NCBI GenBank assembly: GCA_964007475.1
Contig: OZ023273.1
Location: 116,669,812-116,733,811 of the forward strand
Length of the DNA stretch: 64,000 nucleotides
From: Hybos culiciformis
Taxonomy: Eukaryota; Arthropoda; Insecta; Diptera; Hybotidae
Direction of reading: 5' to 3'
Made by a program: the position numbers and the translations under genes. The notes below the pieces were generated by a model. It had not been told where the DNA came from, did no database searches, and worked only from the letters and a program-made list of their open reading frames with translations. Numbering within the stretch: position 1 is the stretch's first letter; every line of letters begins with the position of its first letter. Below are positions 1 to 11,305 of the stretch, one piece after another.

Positions 1-1032
1 TCCCGCCAATTGTGTATCAGTTACCTAAAAGAAAATTTCTTTAGAATTTTTCTATCATAATTTTTATTTTATTTTTTTTGAAATTAAATTACATTTTTGA
101 CTTCTAGATATAATAGTTTGAAATTGATATGAATAATAAAAAAAATAATAATTTCTGATTTTATTTTTCTTATCACGTGTTGTTTAATTTAACAGAAAAT
201 GAAGCGAACTTAGATAACAAAAGCGAAGCTCGGAATAAGTAACAATGTTGTCTTATTATATAAAATGACATAAAAATCTTAACTAATCTTATTGATTGTC
301 AAAAATTTTAAGATATCGATAATCATCATGAATAAATATAAAAACCAACTTATATTTGGCACACTCTATCGGGATGACTGCTAGTTATTTAGTAAAACTT
401 TTTGTAGAAAATATTTTACGTAAGCCAGTTGCTGCATTCTCAAAATTTAAAAGTCTATCAAATCTTCATTGATCGGTGCTAATGTGGGTACAAATTTAAC
501 ATATCTTACATACATTTATGTAAAGAAAAATTAATAAATTTAAAGTTTTAAATATTTATTTTTTCATGAGTTATATTTTCTTTATGTAACTCAGGATTTG
601 CTTTTACTTGGTAGCAGAACGCTTATTAGATTATAATTGCACTTTCAGAAATAAATAATACTTAAATTTTTCCCAATCATCAATAATGAATTTCAATGTT
701 ATTAGTTGCAAAGAGAGAATTTCTAGAGCTAAAAAGGGATTAAGTTAAATAAAGTTAAATCGAATTAAATTTAAGTACTTTGTTTATTTTATTAATAGTC
801 AGTTATTAGTTTACATTCTTATCAAATAAAATTAAAAATTCTTAATAAATTCATTATCTGAACTAAAAAATAATATCTACGGTTAAAATATCTTATGAAA
901 TTCTACACCATCAGTAGTGAATAATCATACCAAAATTGAAGACACAATTATTATTTTTAATTTTCATACTATACATACATAGGAACTTCGTAAATAGAAA
1001 AATTTAGTTTAAACCGATATGGATAACAGAAT
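1..1032. other. A+T-rich intergenic sequence, nothing recognised
   Basis: No open frame, structured RNA or repeat boundary stands out. The sequence is low-complexity A+T-rich DNA of the same character as the rest of the intergenic space. Confidence 0.6.
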
Positions 1033-1265
1033 CATGATATTACCATAGATTAAGAATACAGAAAGATTGGAAGTTTCATACAACATTTTTTCAGTCTTTT
1101 TTGGTATTTTCTTGTGAATGTGTTAGTAAAACTAAATAAAATTCTTTTCACATATTGATAATTATCACTATTTTATTTTGTTTTACTAACACATTCACAA
1201 GAAAATGCCAAAAATAATGTCGTATGAAGCTTCCCATCTTTCTGTATTCTTAATCTATGATATTA
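1033..1265. repeat. Hairpin repeat, probable MITE
   Basis: A left arm at about 1033-1141 is the imperfect reverse complement of a right arm at about 1171-1264, with a loop of roughly 30 bases. Conserved blocks include ATAGATTAAGAATACAG near 1045 and its complement near 1240, and GTGAATGTGTTAGTAAAAC near 1114 with its complement near 1180. There is no coding capacity. The right end touches the larger palindrome that starts at 1264, so one insertion probably targeted the edge of the other. No clear target duplication was found. Confidence 0.75.
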
Positions 1266-2378
1266 TAACTTCGCTACACTTCAGGTTAGCAACCATGAAT
1301 TTCTTGGTTTGAAAGTAGGTTGGCGAATGGGGTGACACACTTATAAAAGATGGTTTGGTTTGAAATTTAAAAAAAAATTCTTTGTAAAATTAAAAAAAAA
1401 GTCTTTGTAAAATAAAATTTTATTTTTTCGTAATTTAAAAAAAAAAAATGAATTTTTTTAATTTAAAGAAAAAATGGAAAATAAAAATAATATTAAATTT
1501 TTTTTTAAAAATATTTTAATTTATTTTCTTTTTTGACAACCTACAATTTATTATTATTTTTTTTATATCGAAGCATTTTAAAGTATGATTTTTTCTGTAA
1601 ATTTTCTGCAAATTGACAGGTTATACCTTTTTTTTTTTGAAATGCAACAAAACTATGTAGTAAAATTTCTAGGTTTGTGTCGAACCGACTTTCAAACCAT
1701 GAAAAAAAAAAATAAAATTTTATATGGCAAACCAAGTACCAAACACAGAACGAACCTATTTTTTTCTGCAAAACACGGAATTCTGTGTTTGTAACCTGAA
1801 GTGTAGCGAAGTTATTACTAATAACTTCGCTACACTTCAGGTTACAAACATCGAATTCCATGTTTTGCAGAAAAAAGTAGGTTCGTTCTGTGTTTGGTAC
1901 TTGGTTTGCCATATAATTTTTTTTTTTTTTTTTTCATGGTTTGAAAGTCGGTTCGACACAAACCTAGAAATTTCACTACATAGTTTTATTGCATTTAAAA
2001 AAAAAAAAGGTATAACCTGTCAATTTGCAGAAAATTTACAGAAAAAATCCTACTTTAAAATGCTTCAATATAAAAAAAATAATAATAAATTGTCGGTTGT
2101 CAAAAAAGAAAACAATCAAAATATTGAAAAAAAAAAAAATTGCCTATTATTTTTAAAAAGTTTTTTAAAATTAATTAATTATAATGGAGATGGAGATTTA
2201 AATTCACAAAATGATAAAATTATTCAAAATATTTTTATAATGAAAAATTTTACAAACAAATTTTTTTTTTTTTAAACGTCAAACCAAACCGTCTTTTATA
2301 AGTGTGTCACCCCATTCGCCAACCTATTTTCAAACCAAGAAATTCATGGTTGGTAACCTGAAGTGTAGCGAAGTTATA
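1264..2378. mobile_element. 1.1-kb palindrome: two inverted copies of a TIR element
   Basis: The whole segment reads as a long inverted repeat centred near 1818 (GTTATTACTAATAAC). Both outer ends and both inner ends carry the same terminal motif ACTTCGCTACACTTCAGG, next to TA. Each half of about 550 bp is therefore an element with its own terminal inverted repeats, and the two halves lie in opposite orientation. Similarity between the halves is high near both ends and weaker in the A/T homopolymer middle. Apparent reading frames on the two strands encode nearly the same peptide because of the palindrome. They are homopolymer-rich and I recognise no transposase. The TA flanks would suit a Tc1/mariner-type element, but that is inference. 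Confidence 0.8.
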
Positions 2379-5300
2379 AACTTTTTTAAATCCTGCAAAG
2401 AAAAAAAATCTAGTAGTATGACAATAATACACTAATCTGTAGTGCTTAATTATTCAAGAGTTCAAAAAAGTGTATAAAAAAGTTTCAATCTCCAAAACTA
2501 CTATTAAAGTAATTTCTATATTTAACTTAATAATTTTCCAAATAAAAAAATTTTCCTTAAGGTCCAGGATTTTTAAAGCTATTTTCTTGAAGATAAAATA
2601 AATTCATAAATTTTACTGTACATATTTTTATACACATATACCTATTTATTTGTAGTCTCAATAATAAATAAATTTGTACCAAATCTTATAAAATAATAAA
2701 ATAATTTGAAAATTAATTCATTTTTATTTGTTTTTCCCCTTGTTGTCTTGATGTCTAATATTGTTGGATTATTGGAGACAATATCTTTAGATTAATTTTC
2801 AATATCCGAAGTTAATATTATATAGAGTTATATTTTTTCCTACTAGGAATAAATCAAAAAAAAAAAAAAAAAGTTAAAAAGACGAAAATTGTTAAAAAGT
2901 TAAGAAGCCCACCCTTATTTCTTTATGGGAAAATTACAGCGAAGATATGGTTTATTATTACCCCTTCCAAATTTGTAATACATATTCTTTTTTTCCTCAA
3001 AAAGAAGGATGAAAAACAATAACAATGAAATAAAAATATTGTTTTTCCGCATAGATTTCCCATATTACCAAAAAAAAAATTTTTTTTTTAACTTAAATCA
3101 TTTATACATATAATTTTACTTTTTGCATTCTTCAAGAAAGACAAAAAAAATATAAATCTAAGATGTGGATTGCCGTAAGAATATGTTTGATGAGGCCCAA
3201 ACTTATAATACAGGTGAAAAAAAGAAGAACAGGTACAGGCTTTTATTATTGTTTTTTCTGAAAATATAAAGTGGCCAAGCTAGATGAGAATTCTAATTAA
3301 AACTTTAAAAAATTTTAGGGCACAACATTCCTTAAAAATTTTAAATACTCATCAGCTTACAATAATCAGATTATAAATTCTAACAAATATATATTTTCAT
3401 ACAATTTGCCGTATAGATAAAATTTATTATTTTGATGTCAAAAGGATAAAGTGTAATAGTTTTGGGTCAAATATGCGGATATTATAAACATTATTTTTTA
3501 TTTTTATAATATAAAATTTGATAATAAAGGAAATTCGAAATGATATTTATATTATTTTTATGTTATTTTTGTGGATAACTTTTTTCTCCCATATCCTTCT
3601 TAATAAACATTGTAATATGATTTTTATTTTTAGTTATTCTCGGTTTCAAATCCCACAAAAAAATAACTTATAAATGACTTAATTTTTGGTCATTTCGCAA
3701 TATTCAATAAAACAATATTTTATTGAATATTTTAATTCTATGATAATGAATTCATATTTATATGGAAATTAATATGTATAAATGTAATTTATGTATATAA
3801 TTGGAATAGCTTGTACAATGTATTCATAAATAATACTCATATCAGTAAGTATAGTTTTCATAAATTTATTCGGATATTTTTATATGTTTTACGACGATTC
3901 ATATTTATACTGTGTAACATATGAAAATTTTTTTTTAATTATACTAATTGCTATCTGTCTGATTTTTAGCGGCGGATGTATAATAACTAAATATATACAT
4001 TTATATACATTTACGTAAATATTTGTTTGTAAACATATATATTGGAAAAAGAAGAATATGAAAATTCTTATATTTTTGAATAGAAAATTCTATTAATTTT
4101 AATTACTCGAGAAATACAATTTTTTGGTATCACATTTATAATTTGAAATATTAGATATATACAAACAGAAATACCTAGGCTCAAAAATATCTAAAAATTT
4201 GGAATTTGTATAATAATTTTTTAGTTCTGAGTAAAAAAAATTTTCTCCACGAAATTAACGTGTTTATGACTAAGTGCCTACGTCGTTTTAGTTCGTTCAG
4301 TAAGGACTTACTATCCTATCCTATTAACAACAACTTTTTTTATTTACTATTGTGGGGAGTCATATTGTGTTCGGTCATGGGATCGATTATAATTTAGGGC
4401 TGAGTTTGCTTAAAGTTTTCTAGTTGTATGTACTTGAACTATAAGTAAATGAAATTTTTCTATATGATGATTTAAAATATTTAATATTTTTCTTTGTAGA
4501 ACTTGCAAAAATATTATTTCCATGAACAAATTTGTTCAGACTATGTAGATTCTGTTTGTCCTTTATACATTCATACATATATACATTTATGGTATGCATA
4601 TTTATTTAACCAAACAATGAAAAAGATACATGATGATGATGGTGCAGTACAATCATTGTATATTCATCGTGGTATTATATACCAATTCCTTTTTTAATAC
4701 TGAAAATATTTATTTACATACCTTTAATTTTAAGTTTACAAAAATTTTATAATTAACAATATTACATTCCCATCAGAATTATTATTTGCATCGTAAAATT
4801 TAATTATCATAGAATATGAATTATACCATAAATATTTTACATAAATTTTATTCTCAATGTTACTAATTAAGAGATGCGTTCAAAATTTGTACAAATTTAC
4901 ATAAATTATATGAATTTGTTTATGTTAGAAAAAATATTTATTGAAAAACAATAAATGAAAACTGCTCACTTGACACGTGCTACAAAAGAAAAATGGTTAT
5001 AATGGAAACCTGTGTTTCATGTACATACTTAAAATTATAAATGATTTATTTGGGTTTTAACAAAAATATATATTCAATTATTTTAAAGGCCAAAAAATAA
5101 TCAATTTAGAAATATATGTAAAATTGTGTTGTTCTTTTTTCGTTGTTCTTCAAAGAAACGTTCTCGGTTTCCTCAATATTCTGTACGGTGACTTCTATTT
5201 TTGCAGATTCTGAGCATTAATTTCTGTATAAATATAGTCTCTGATCTCTATCAGCCCTTATGAAGGTTTTAGATTTTGGATTTCACAATATCCAAGTTTT

Positions 5301-8300
5301 ACAAATGTGGCAATAAAATATTTGCATTTATTTGAACTAAATATAGTCTTAATCAAGCTTTTTTGTTTACCATCTTATGAAATGATTATGTTAAAATTAA
5401 GAGAACTAAATATCAAATCAATGAAAGATAAGATTATGTTTCATACTATAAAAATTGTATAAATATGAAAATCTTTTAAAAAATTATTAATAATTGTTGA
5501 CTCATTCAATATGCCTCATTAAGCTAATGAGTTTTTGAACATTATTTTTATTGAGAATTTCAATGGCGTTAGAGTCCTTCAAAGAATCAAAGATAAAGTA
5601 TTTTCTAACTTCTCAAAAAATAAGGGAATAAATAAAATTTGTGAAGAAGAAAAAAGTTTCTTAATCAATTATGTTATTTATTTTTTAAAAGTTTCATCTC
5701 AACATTATAGTAATTAATGTGAATTTAAAAAGTATTAATTCCAAATTAGTTTACAGTAGTTCTTTAGTGATTTAATATTTTTACAAGAACCAAATAAGTG
5801 TAAGGACTTAGTTAACTTTGTTTGTGTGGAAAATTTTAAATGAGATAAAAAGGTGATCTGTCAGATTGTGAGAGCTTATTAAAATTTATACACGAGTTCT
5901 TTTTTATTTGTAGTAATATTTTATTAAATACTATCTATAATGTTAACTATTACATGTAGTTTTAAAATTATAAATTTTTATTTTTTTTTAAATTTTATTT
6001 GTTTAACGCAGACGGTGATTACAATCCTTATCCCTAAGAGACTTTGGTTTATGGTTGTTAAGATATGAAAATTTTGTTTACATCAAAAGTTTATATTATA
6101 TAAAATAAATAAAATTCATCATTGTACAATTGGTATAATATATAATGTAGTAATGCTCATTTGTATAAAGCTTAAACTGAAAATAAAATATTGTTCATTT
6201 TATCAGAATTTTTTAATAAAATAATATCTTAGAAATTCAATCTCTATTGATTATTACAACTAATACTAACATTTTAACTCGTAGCCTATAAGATTATGTT
6301 TGTTTATAGTATTATATATACATATACATATTTTATTTATTTTATATAAGTTGTCATTGATTATTTTTTTTAAATGAAAACTGATTATCAAAAATTGCTT
6401 AGAAACTTTGTTTTATAAAGATAAATGAATTAGTCGTTGATGAGATGATATTTTGTTTTTATAATGTTTTTTTATTTATAAAAAAAATATTAAAGAAATA
6501 AATGAGTGAAAAAAAATTTTAATGAAACTTTGCATAAATCTGATTAATTTTATTTATATAGAAATTGTTAGATAATACGTTTTCGTTATAATAATTCCCT
6601 TCAAAAAAGAATGTTCATCGAGCTTTAATATTAGATACATCCATTTACTAATTCCTATTAATTCATTCTTGTGAGATTAGGAAAAATTAAAGTCGAAAAA
6701 TGTCAAGTGTAGGGAAAGTTAAATAAATAAATAAAGCTCAAAAACTAATGTGAGATTGAGAGATGTACGGATTGAGAGACGTACGGTTAAGTTGTTATTG
6801 ATACGATGACGACGTAACGTAAATATTACATTTACGAACCAAAAGCCTCAATAACTCAATATGTACTTTGAATTTGAAGACTTTAACTTTTAGTTAATTT
6901 GATTTATTTGTTCTTGTTTCTTTTAATTTATGCCAATCTTGCATTTTTTTAAATGTACCTTCTACCATTTCTTACCAGTAATTATTGCAATTTATTTTCT
7001 TGAAAAAAAAAAAAAATAAATAAATAAATATATTTATTTTAAAATATAAAAAATTTGCTTAAATTAACAAAAATACAAAGAAAATACAAAATAAAATTTC
7101 ATAATACGCGAGCCCATAACAATTTTAATAGAATCCATAATACATTTTCAAAATTTTAATACTTTTATACGAAATTAGGTAGAAAATTTAAATTATCGAC
7201 AAATAATTTTTCGAAATTAATGCTTCCGTTGTACGATATTTCTATTTAAGACATTTAATTCTAATGATTGAGATTGCTATTCACATGAGGATCATAATAT
7301 ATTCGATAGATATGTATGAATATGAACTTACTTATATCCATTTTACATACTTAAATCCATTTTACAATTTCACAAATTATTATCTGATTAAACAGTTCGG
7401 ATTTTTTTATTTTGACATTTTAAAGATATTCTCAAATTATTCTCAAAATATTTAAATTTCAAATATTTTAAAACAATTGGGCCATTTCAAATTTTGATTG
7501 AATTTATTTGAAAAATATAAAGATTAAATTTTTTTGCTTTCTAAAATTTTTTTAAGAGAGATTTTAATTAAAATTTGTAATGTTTTTCTCGAAAACTTTT
7601 TTCTGGTACATATTGCATTTTAATATTAGACTATGAAGCAAAATTTAACATTATTTTAATTTTAATTTTATATATATTTTTTTAAAAAATATATTTAAAT
7701 TGCGGTTAAAACTTTTCCTTATTTATATTATTGTTAAATTAATATTAATAAAGTCATTGTTAACCACCTGTTTATATATTTTATTTGAGGTTACTTGCTT
7801 AAAAGTTAAAAGAAAACTTATCAGAAACAAAGTCTGACATTTATGATCTTATTAACATAAAAGTTATCTAAGAAATAAAAAATTCATAAATTCATATATT
7901 CAAATTCATAAATCCTAAATATATGTATAAATGAATAATTTGTTAAAGTCGACTTATAAACTTATAATTAATTAACTGAAATTAATTAACAATCTTTTTT
8001 CTTTAAAAGAATACATGATGAACAGAAAACCTCAATTAGTTTTTGTATGTTAATAATAAGTGTTAGCAAAAACCTGAACTTCTCCTGCTTCTTTCACTCC
8101 TTTTTCTATTTTCGAAATTTTTCTTAAAGGCTTGCATTATAATAATGTTGAAAATGATAACTAAGAATTTTTCAGTCAAATTCGAAACTTTAAAAAATTT
8201 TTGCATTTCCTTGGAAATTATTTTATCGGGGAAAAAAATTGAACATAAATTTTATTTTGTTTCTGATTTCACAATTTATTTATTTTTTTCCTTCATGTTT

Positions 8301-8840
8301 TATGTTCTAGAATTTCCACACCATAAATTTATTCGATGATTTTTTGTTTTGTTAAAATCGTCGTAATATGCTTCTTTTTTTTTTGACCGAAGTCCATTTT
8401 ACATTAAATTAATTTAAAAAAAAAATAGGTATGTATATATATATATAATATGAAACATTTAACTAAAATGATTGAAATATCTTTTTTGATAAAATTATTC
8501 GATTTTTTGTTGACCCTTTTGGGATTCGAATTTAAATTTCCATACAAAACAGAAACGAGAGTAGTTATCAAAGTTAGTATTTATTTTATATTTTGGTAAA
8601 TTAAAAAAGGATGAAATTTTTATCATTTCATCCATGTAGGTTTATTTTTATTTCTATGGCTGTTTTTTTCACGTTTTTTGATACAACAAATTTTGCGTGA
8701 AAATAAAATTATAATATATTTAATTCAATTTTAATTTATTATATTATATTTTTTTTAGAATTTAGGTACTAAAAATCATATTGTTCTGCAATATTTTATC
8801 TATAACAAGAAAATTTGAAAATTAATAATAAAAGTAGATT
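2379..8840. other. Gene-free A+T-rich region
   Basis: Only short frames of about 60 residues occur, rich in Phe, Ile, Lys and Asn as expected by chance in such DNA. None shows a domain, a signal peptide with a plausible mature protein, or splice-linked neighbours. Homopolymer A/T runs and scattered ACATATGTATG-like words are common. A small direct repeat of ATTGAGAGA(T/C)GTACGG lies near 6755-6790. Confidence 0.6.
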
Positions 8841-9022
8841 ACAACACATGTTAAGAAAATTTGTTATTACAACGAGTTGTATATACACAAAAACACATAG
8901 ACACGAGTCAATACTTATATCACGAGACCGTTAGGTCGAGTGATATAATATTGACAAGTGTCTATATGTTTTTGTGTATACACACAACGAGCTGTATAAC
9001 AAATTTTATTAAGATGTTTTGT
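8841..9022. repeat. 182-bp imperfect hairpin
   Basis: The left arm (8841-8926) and right arm (8938-9022) are reverse complements over about 85 bases with scattered mismatches, around a loop near ACCGTTAGGT. Matching landmarks are AAATTTGTTAT and ACACAAAAACA in the left arm, with their complements in the right arm. It has the form of a short MITE or another hairpin-forming repeat. There is no coding capacity. A hairpin RNA is possible only if the region is transcribed. Confidence 0.75.
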
Positions 9023-10536
9023 ATACTGTTTTAATGTGCATGTGAGAGGTAGTTGCAATCAAACATTTGCAATGCGAAAAATAAACAAAAGTTCAAAATG
9101 AAGTAAGTAAATAAAATTTACTTAATACGGAGAATGTACATAAAATTTACTTAATTAAATAATTACATGTGTATTGACGCATGTAATATACCATTTACCG
9201 AGCTAAATTTACGATTGTAAATACAACTTACCGATCACATGCCTATTAAAATATTTTACAACAGTAAGGTAAAAATTATACATAAGGTCTTCTGGTATAC
9301 TTATTCTACGATTTAAAAGTTAGAGTATATTTAAAAAACAACTAAAAAGTGGGACAGAGAAAAAGAAAACTATAAAAATTTTATATAAATTAAATAATTT
9401 TTTAAAAATATTTTTTTAAAATTTCAGTAATTTTTCAGTAAATTAAATGTGTAGCTTTATATATATATTGGATTTATTAAATAACGAAGTATGGATTATG
9501 ACATTACAAAACATCGAATGTATTTCGTATGTCTAATTATGAAAACATAAACACAGAAATGATTATAAAGCAGGTACTACTTAAAAAATGTTCTCACAAG
9601 ATGCTTTATAAATCTCTCGATAAACTATCTTTCCATAATATTTAACTTTTTTTTTTTCTGAAATTTTTCATTATAGAAATTATATTTTAAGATTTAACTT
9701 CCTGTTTCTTTTGGTGGTATTTTTTTTTTTTTTCAAAAAAAAAATAAAATCACGTACAAATCATTCACGTACTGATTTTAATTTTTTTTTTTTTTTGCAT
9801 TTATGAATAAAGAAAATGTTTCACTACCCGTTCAAAGAAATCCCTTGTGAGTAAATTTATATTGTTGACATGCTTACATATGATTTTCAATGTTAAATTT
9901 AAATCCAATTTACATGTGGATAATATGTATGAAGAACAACAAGAATAAAGAATAAAAAAAATAAAAAATAAAAATTAGAAAAATGATAATAATGTTTAGC
10001 AACAAATATTATAAATTTTCTATACCCAAACCAACCACACCATGCATAACCAACAACCCTAATAATTTTCTTCTTTTTTTTTTTTTCTTTTTTTTTTTTA
10101 GTTCATCAGATTTTCATAATAAAACGTGAATTTTTGGGGGTGAATTTTTAAAGGGATAATTTTCTTATCTCTTAAAAATACCACCAAGTGGTCAGTTTAA
10201 TCTTTTTAAATTTTTGTTTTTATTACATATTTACATAAGTATAAAATTATATATACTATGAACAATACATTTTTTATGTGTTGTGTATATGTTATATGGA
10301 TATATTGCATATATGTGTGTAATAATCATTATTAAACCATAGTATCTAATGTCGCTAAAACAAGGTAAGGTTAATAACAAAAGCAACAAATTAATAGAAA
10401 AGTATTTCTTTGTCATACTCATTAAAATATTTTGTTAGCCATGTATACTGGATAATATACTTAGGGCGGGCGACAAATAATGACAAATAGTGTGATATGA
10501 TAGTTTCTGTAGATTTTCACGTATCAATCATTAAAA
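9023..10536. other. Gene-free A+T-rich region
   Basis: Poly-T and poly-A tracts and no supported coding frame. Nothing else recognised. Confidence 0.55.
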
Positions 10537-10649
10537 TATATATTTACGCTCATCACTGACTGACTGGCTGATTCATTAACGCAATTTTTGTTTTTTTTTT
10601 TTTTTTGTTTTTTTTTATTGTTATTTTTTTTTATATGAGTGTTCAACGG
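10537..10649 (+). repeat. Left copy of ~115-bp direct repeat
   Basis: Begins with TATTTACGCTCATCACTGAC, continues through a poly-T-rich middle, and ends at GAGTGTTCAACGG. A second copy in the same orientation lies at 11189-11305. Together they bracket a tandem-repeat core like long terminal repeats. They are much shorter than normal LTRs and lack obvious TG...CA ends. Confidence 0.8.
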
Positions 10650-10651
10650 CC

Positions 10652-11068
10652 GTAAAAGTTACCTGTCGTTAAATGAACGTGGCCGGCATGAAAATTTTGG
10701 TTCGGAGCAGGAGGGGAGGGGGTGTCCTACCCAAAAAATACCAAAACATTTTTTTATCAAAAAAATATTTTCGATGAAATAAAGGTTAGTTGGCTTAAAA
10801 TTTTGGGTAGTAGTAGAAGGAGTAGGGTCGACCAGGCCCAAAAAAATTTTTTTTAATTGTATAAGTTGCCTGTCGTTAAATTAACGTGGCCGGCATGAAC
10901 ATTTTGGTTCGGAGCAGGGTGGGAGGGGGTCTCCTACACAAAAAAGACCAAACATTTTTTTTTTTATCAAACAATTTTTTTTCGTTGAAATAAAGGTTAT
11001 TTGACCTAAATTTTTGGTTAGGAGCCATTAAGCGGAATGGGTTCCCGACCCAAAAAGTCCAAAATCTT
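10652..11068. repeat. Tandem repeat core, two ~207-bp units (four ~104-bp half-units)
   Basis: Units start at 10652 and 10859. Both open with a variant of CCTGTCGTTAAAT followed by AACGTGGCCGGCATGAA. Each unit divides into two related halves of about 104 bp built on TTTTGGTT(C/A)GGAGC, a G-rich run, TCC-AC-C and an A-rich tail (near 10695, 10799, 10900 and 11012). The core is more G+C-rich than its surroundings and has no protein-coding signal. Confidence 0.75.
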
Positions 11069-11188
11069 TTTAAATTAAAAATGCTAGATAAATGAAATGT
11101 AAAGACATTGTGTATAGTGTTTTTGTTTATATAAAATGAATTTTAGGACTTTTTTGATTTTTTGATAATTAAAGAAATTTCATTATTA

Positions 11189-11305
11189 ATATAAATATTT
11201 ACGCTCATCACTGACTGACTGGCTGACTGGCTAATTCATTAACGCAATTTTTGTTTTTTCTTTGTTTTTTTTATTGTTATTTTTTTTTCATGAGTGTTCA
11301 ACGGG
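11189..11305 (+). repeat. Right copy of ~115-bp direct repeat
   Basis: Matches 10537-10649 through CGCTCATCACTGACTGACTG, the CATTAACGCAATTTTTG block, the poly-T middle and GAGTGTTCAACGG. It has one extra GACTGGCT tetramer-pair step and shorter T runs. See the left copy for context. Confidence 0.8.

Noticed and set aside
1541..2275. Frames of 123 and 183 residues on opposite strands beginning MANQVPNTERTYF
   Set aside because: They encode nearly the same peptide on both strands because the region is a palindrome. The tails are homopolymer translations and no domain is recognised.
3630..3665. GGTTTCAAATCC, similar to a tRNA B box
   Set aside because: No matching A box, acceptor stem or cloverleaf could be drawn around it.
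10537..11305. Solo LTR retrotransposon
   Set aside because: The direct repeats are too short, lack TG...CA ends, and enclose only tandem repeats with no primer-binding site or gag/pol remnant.
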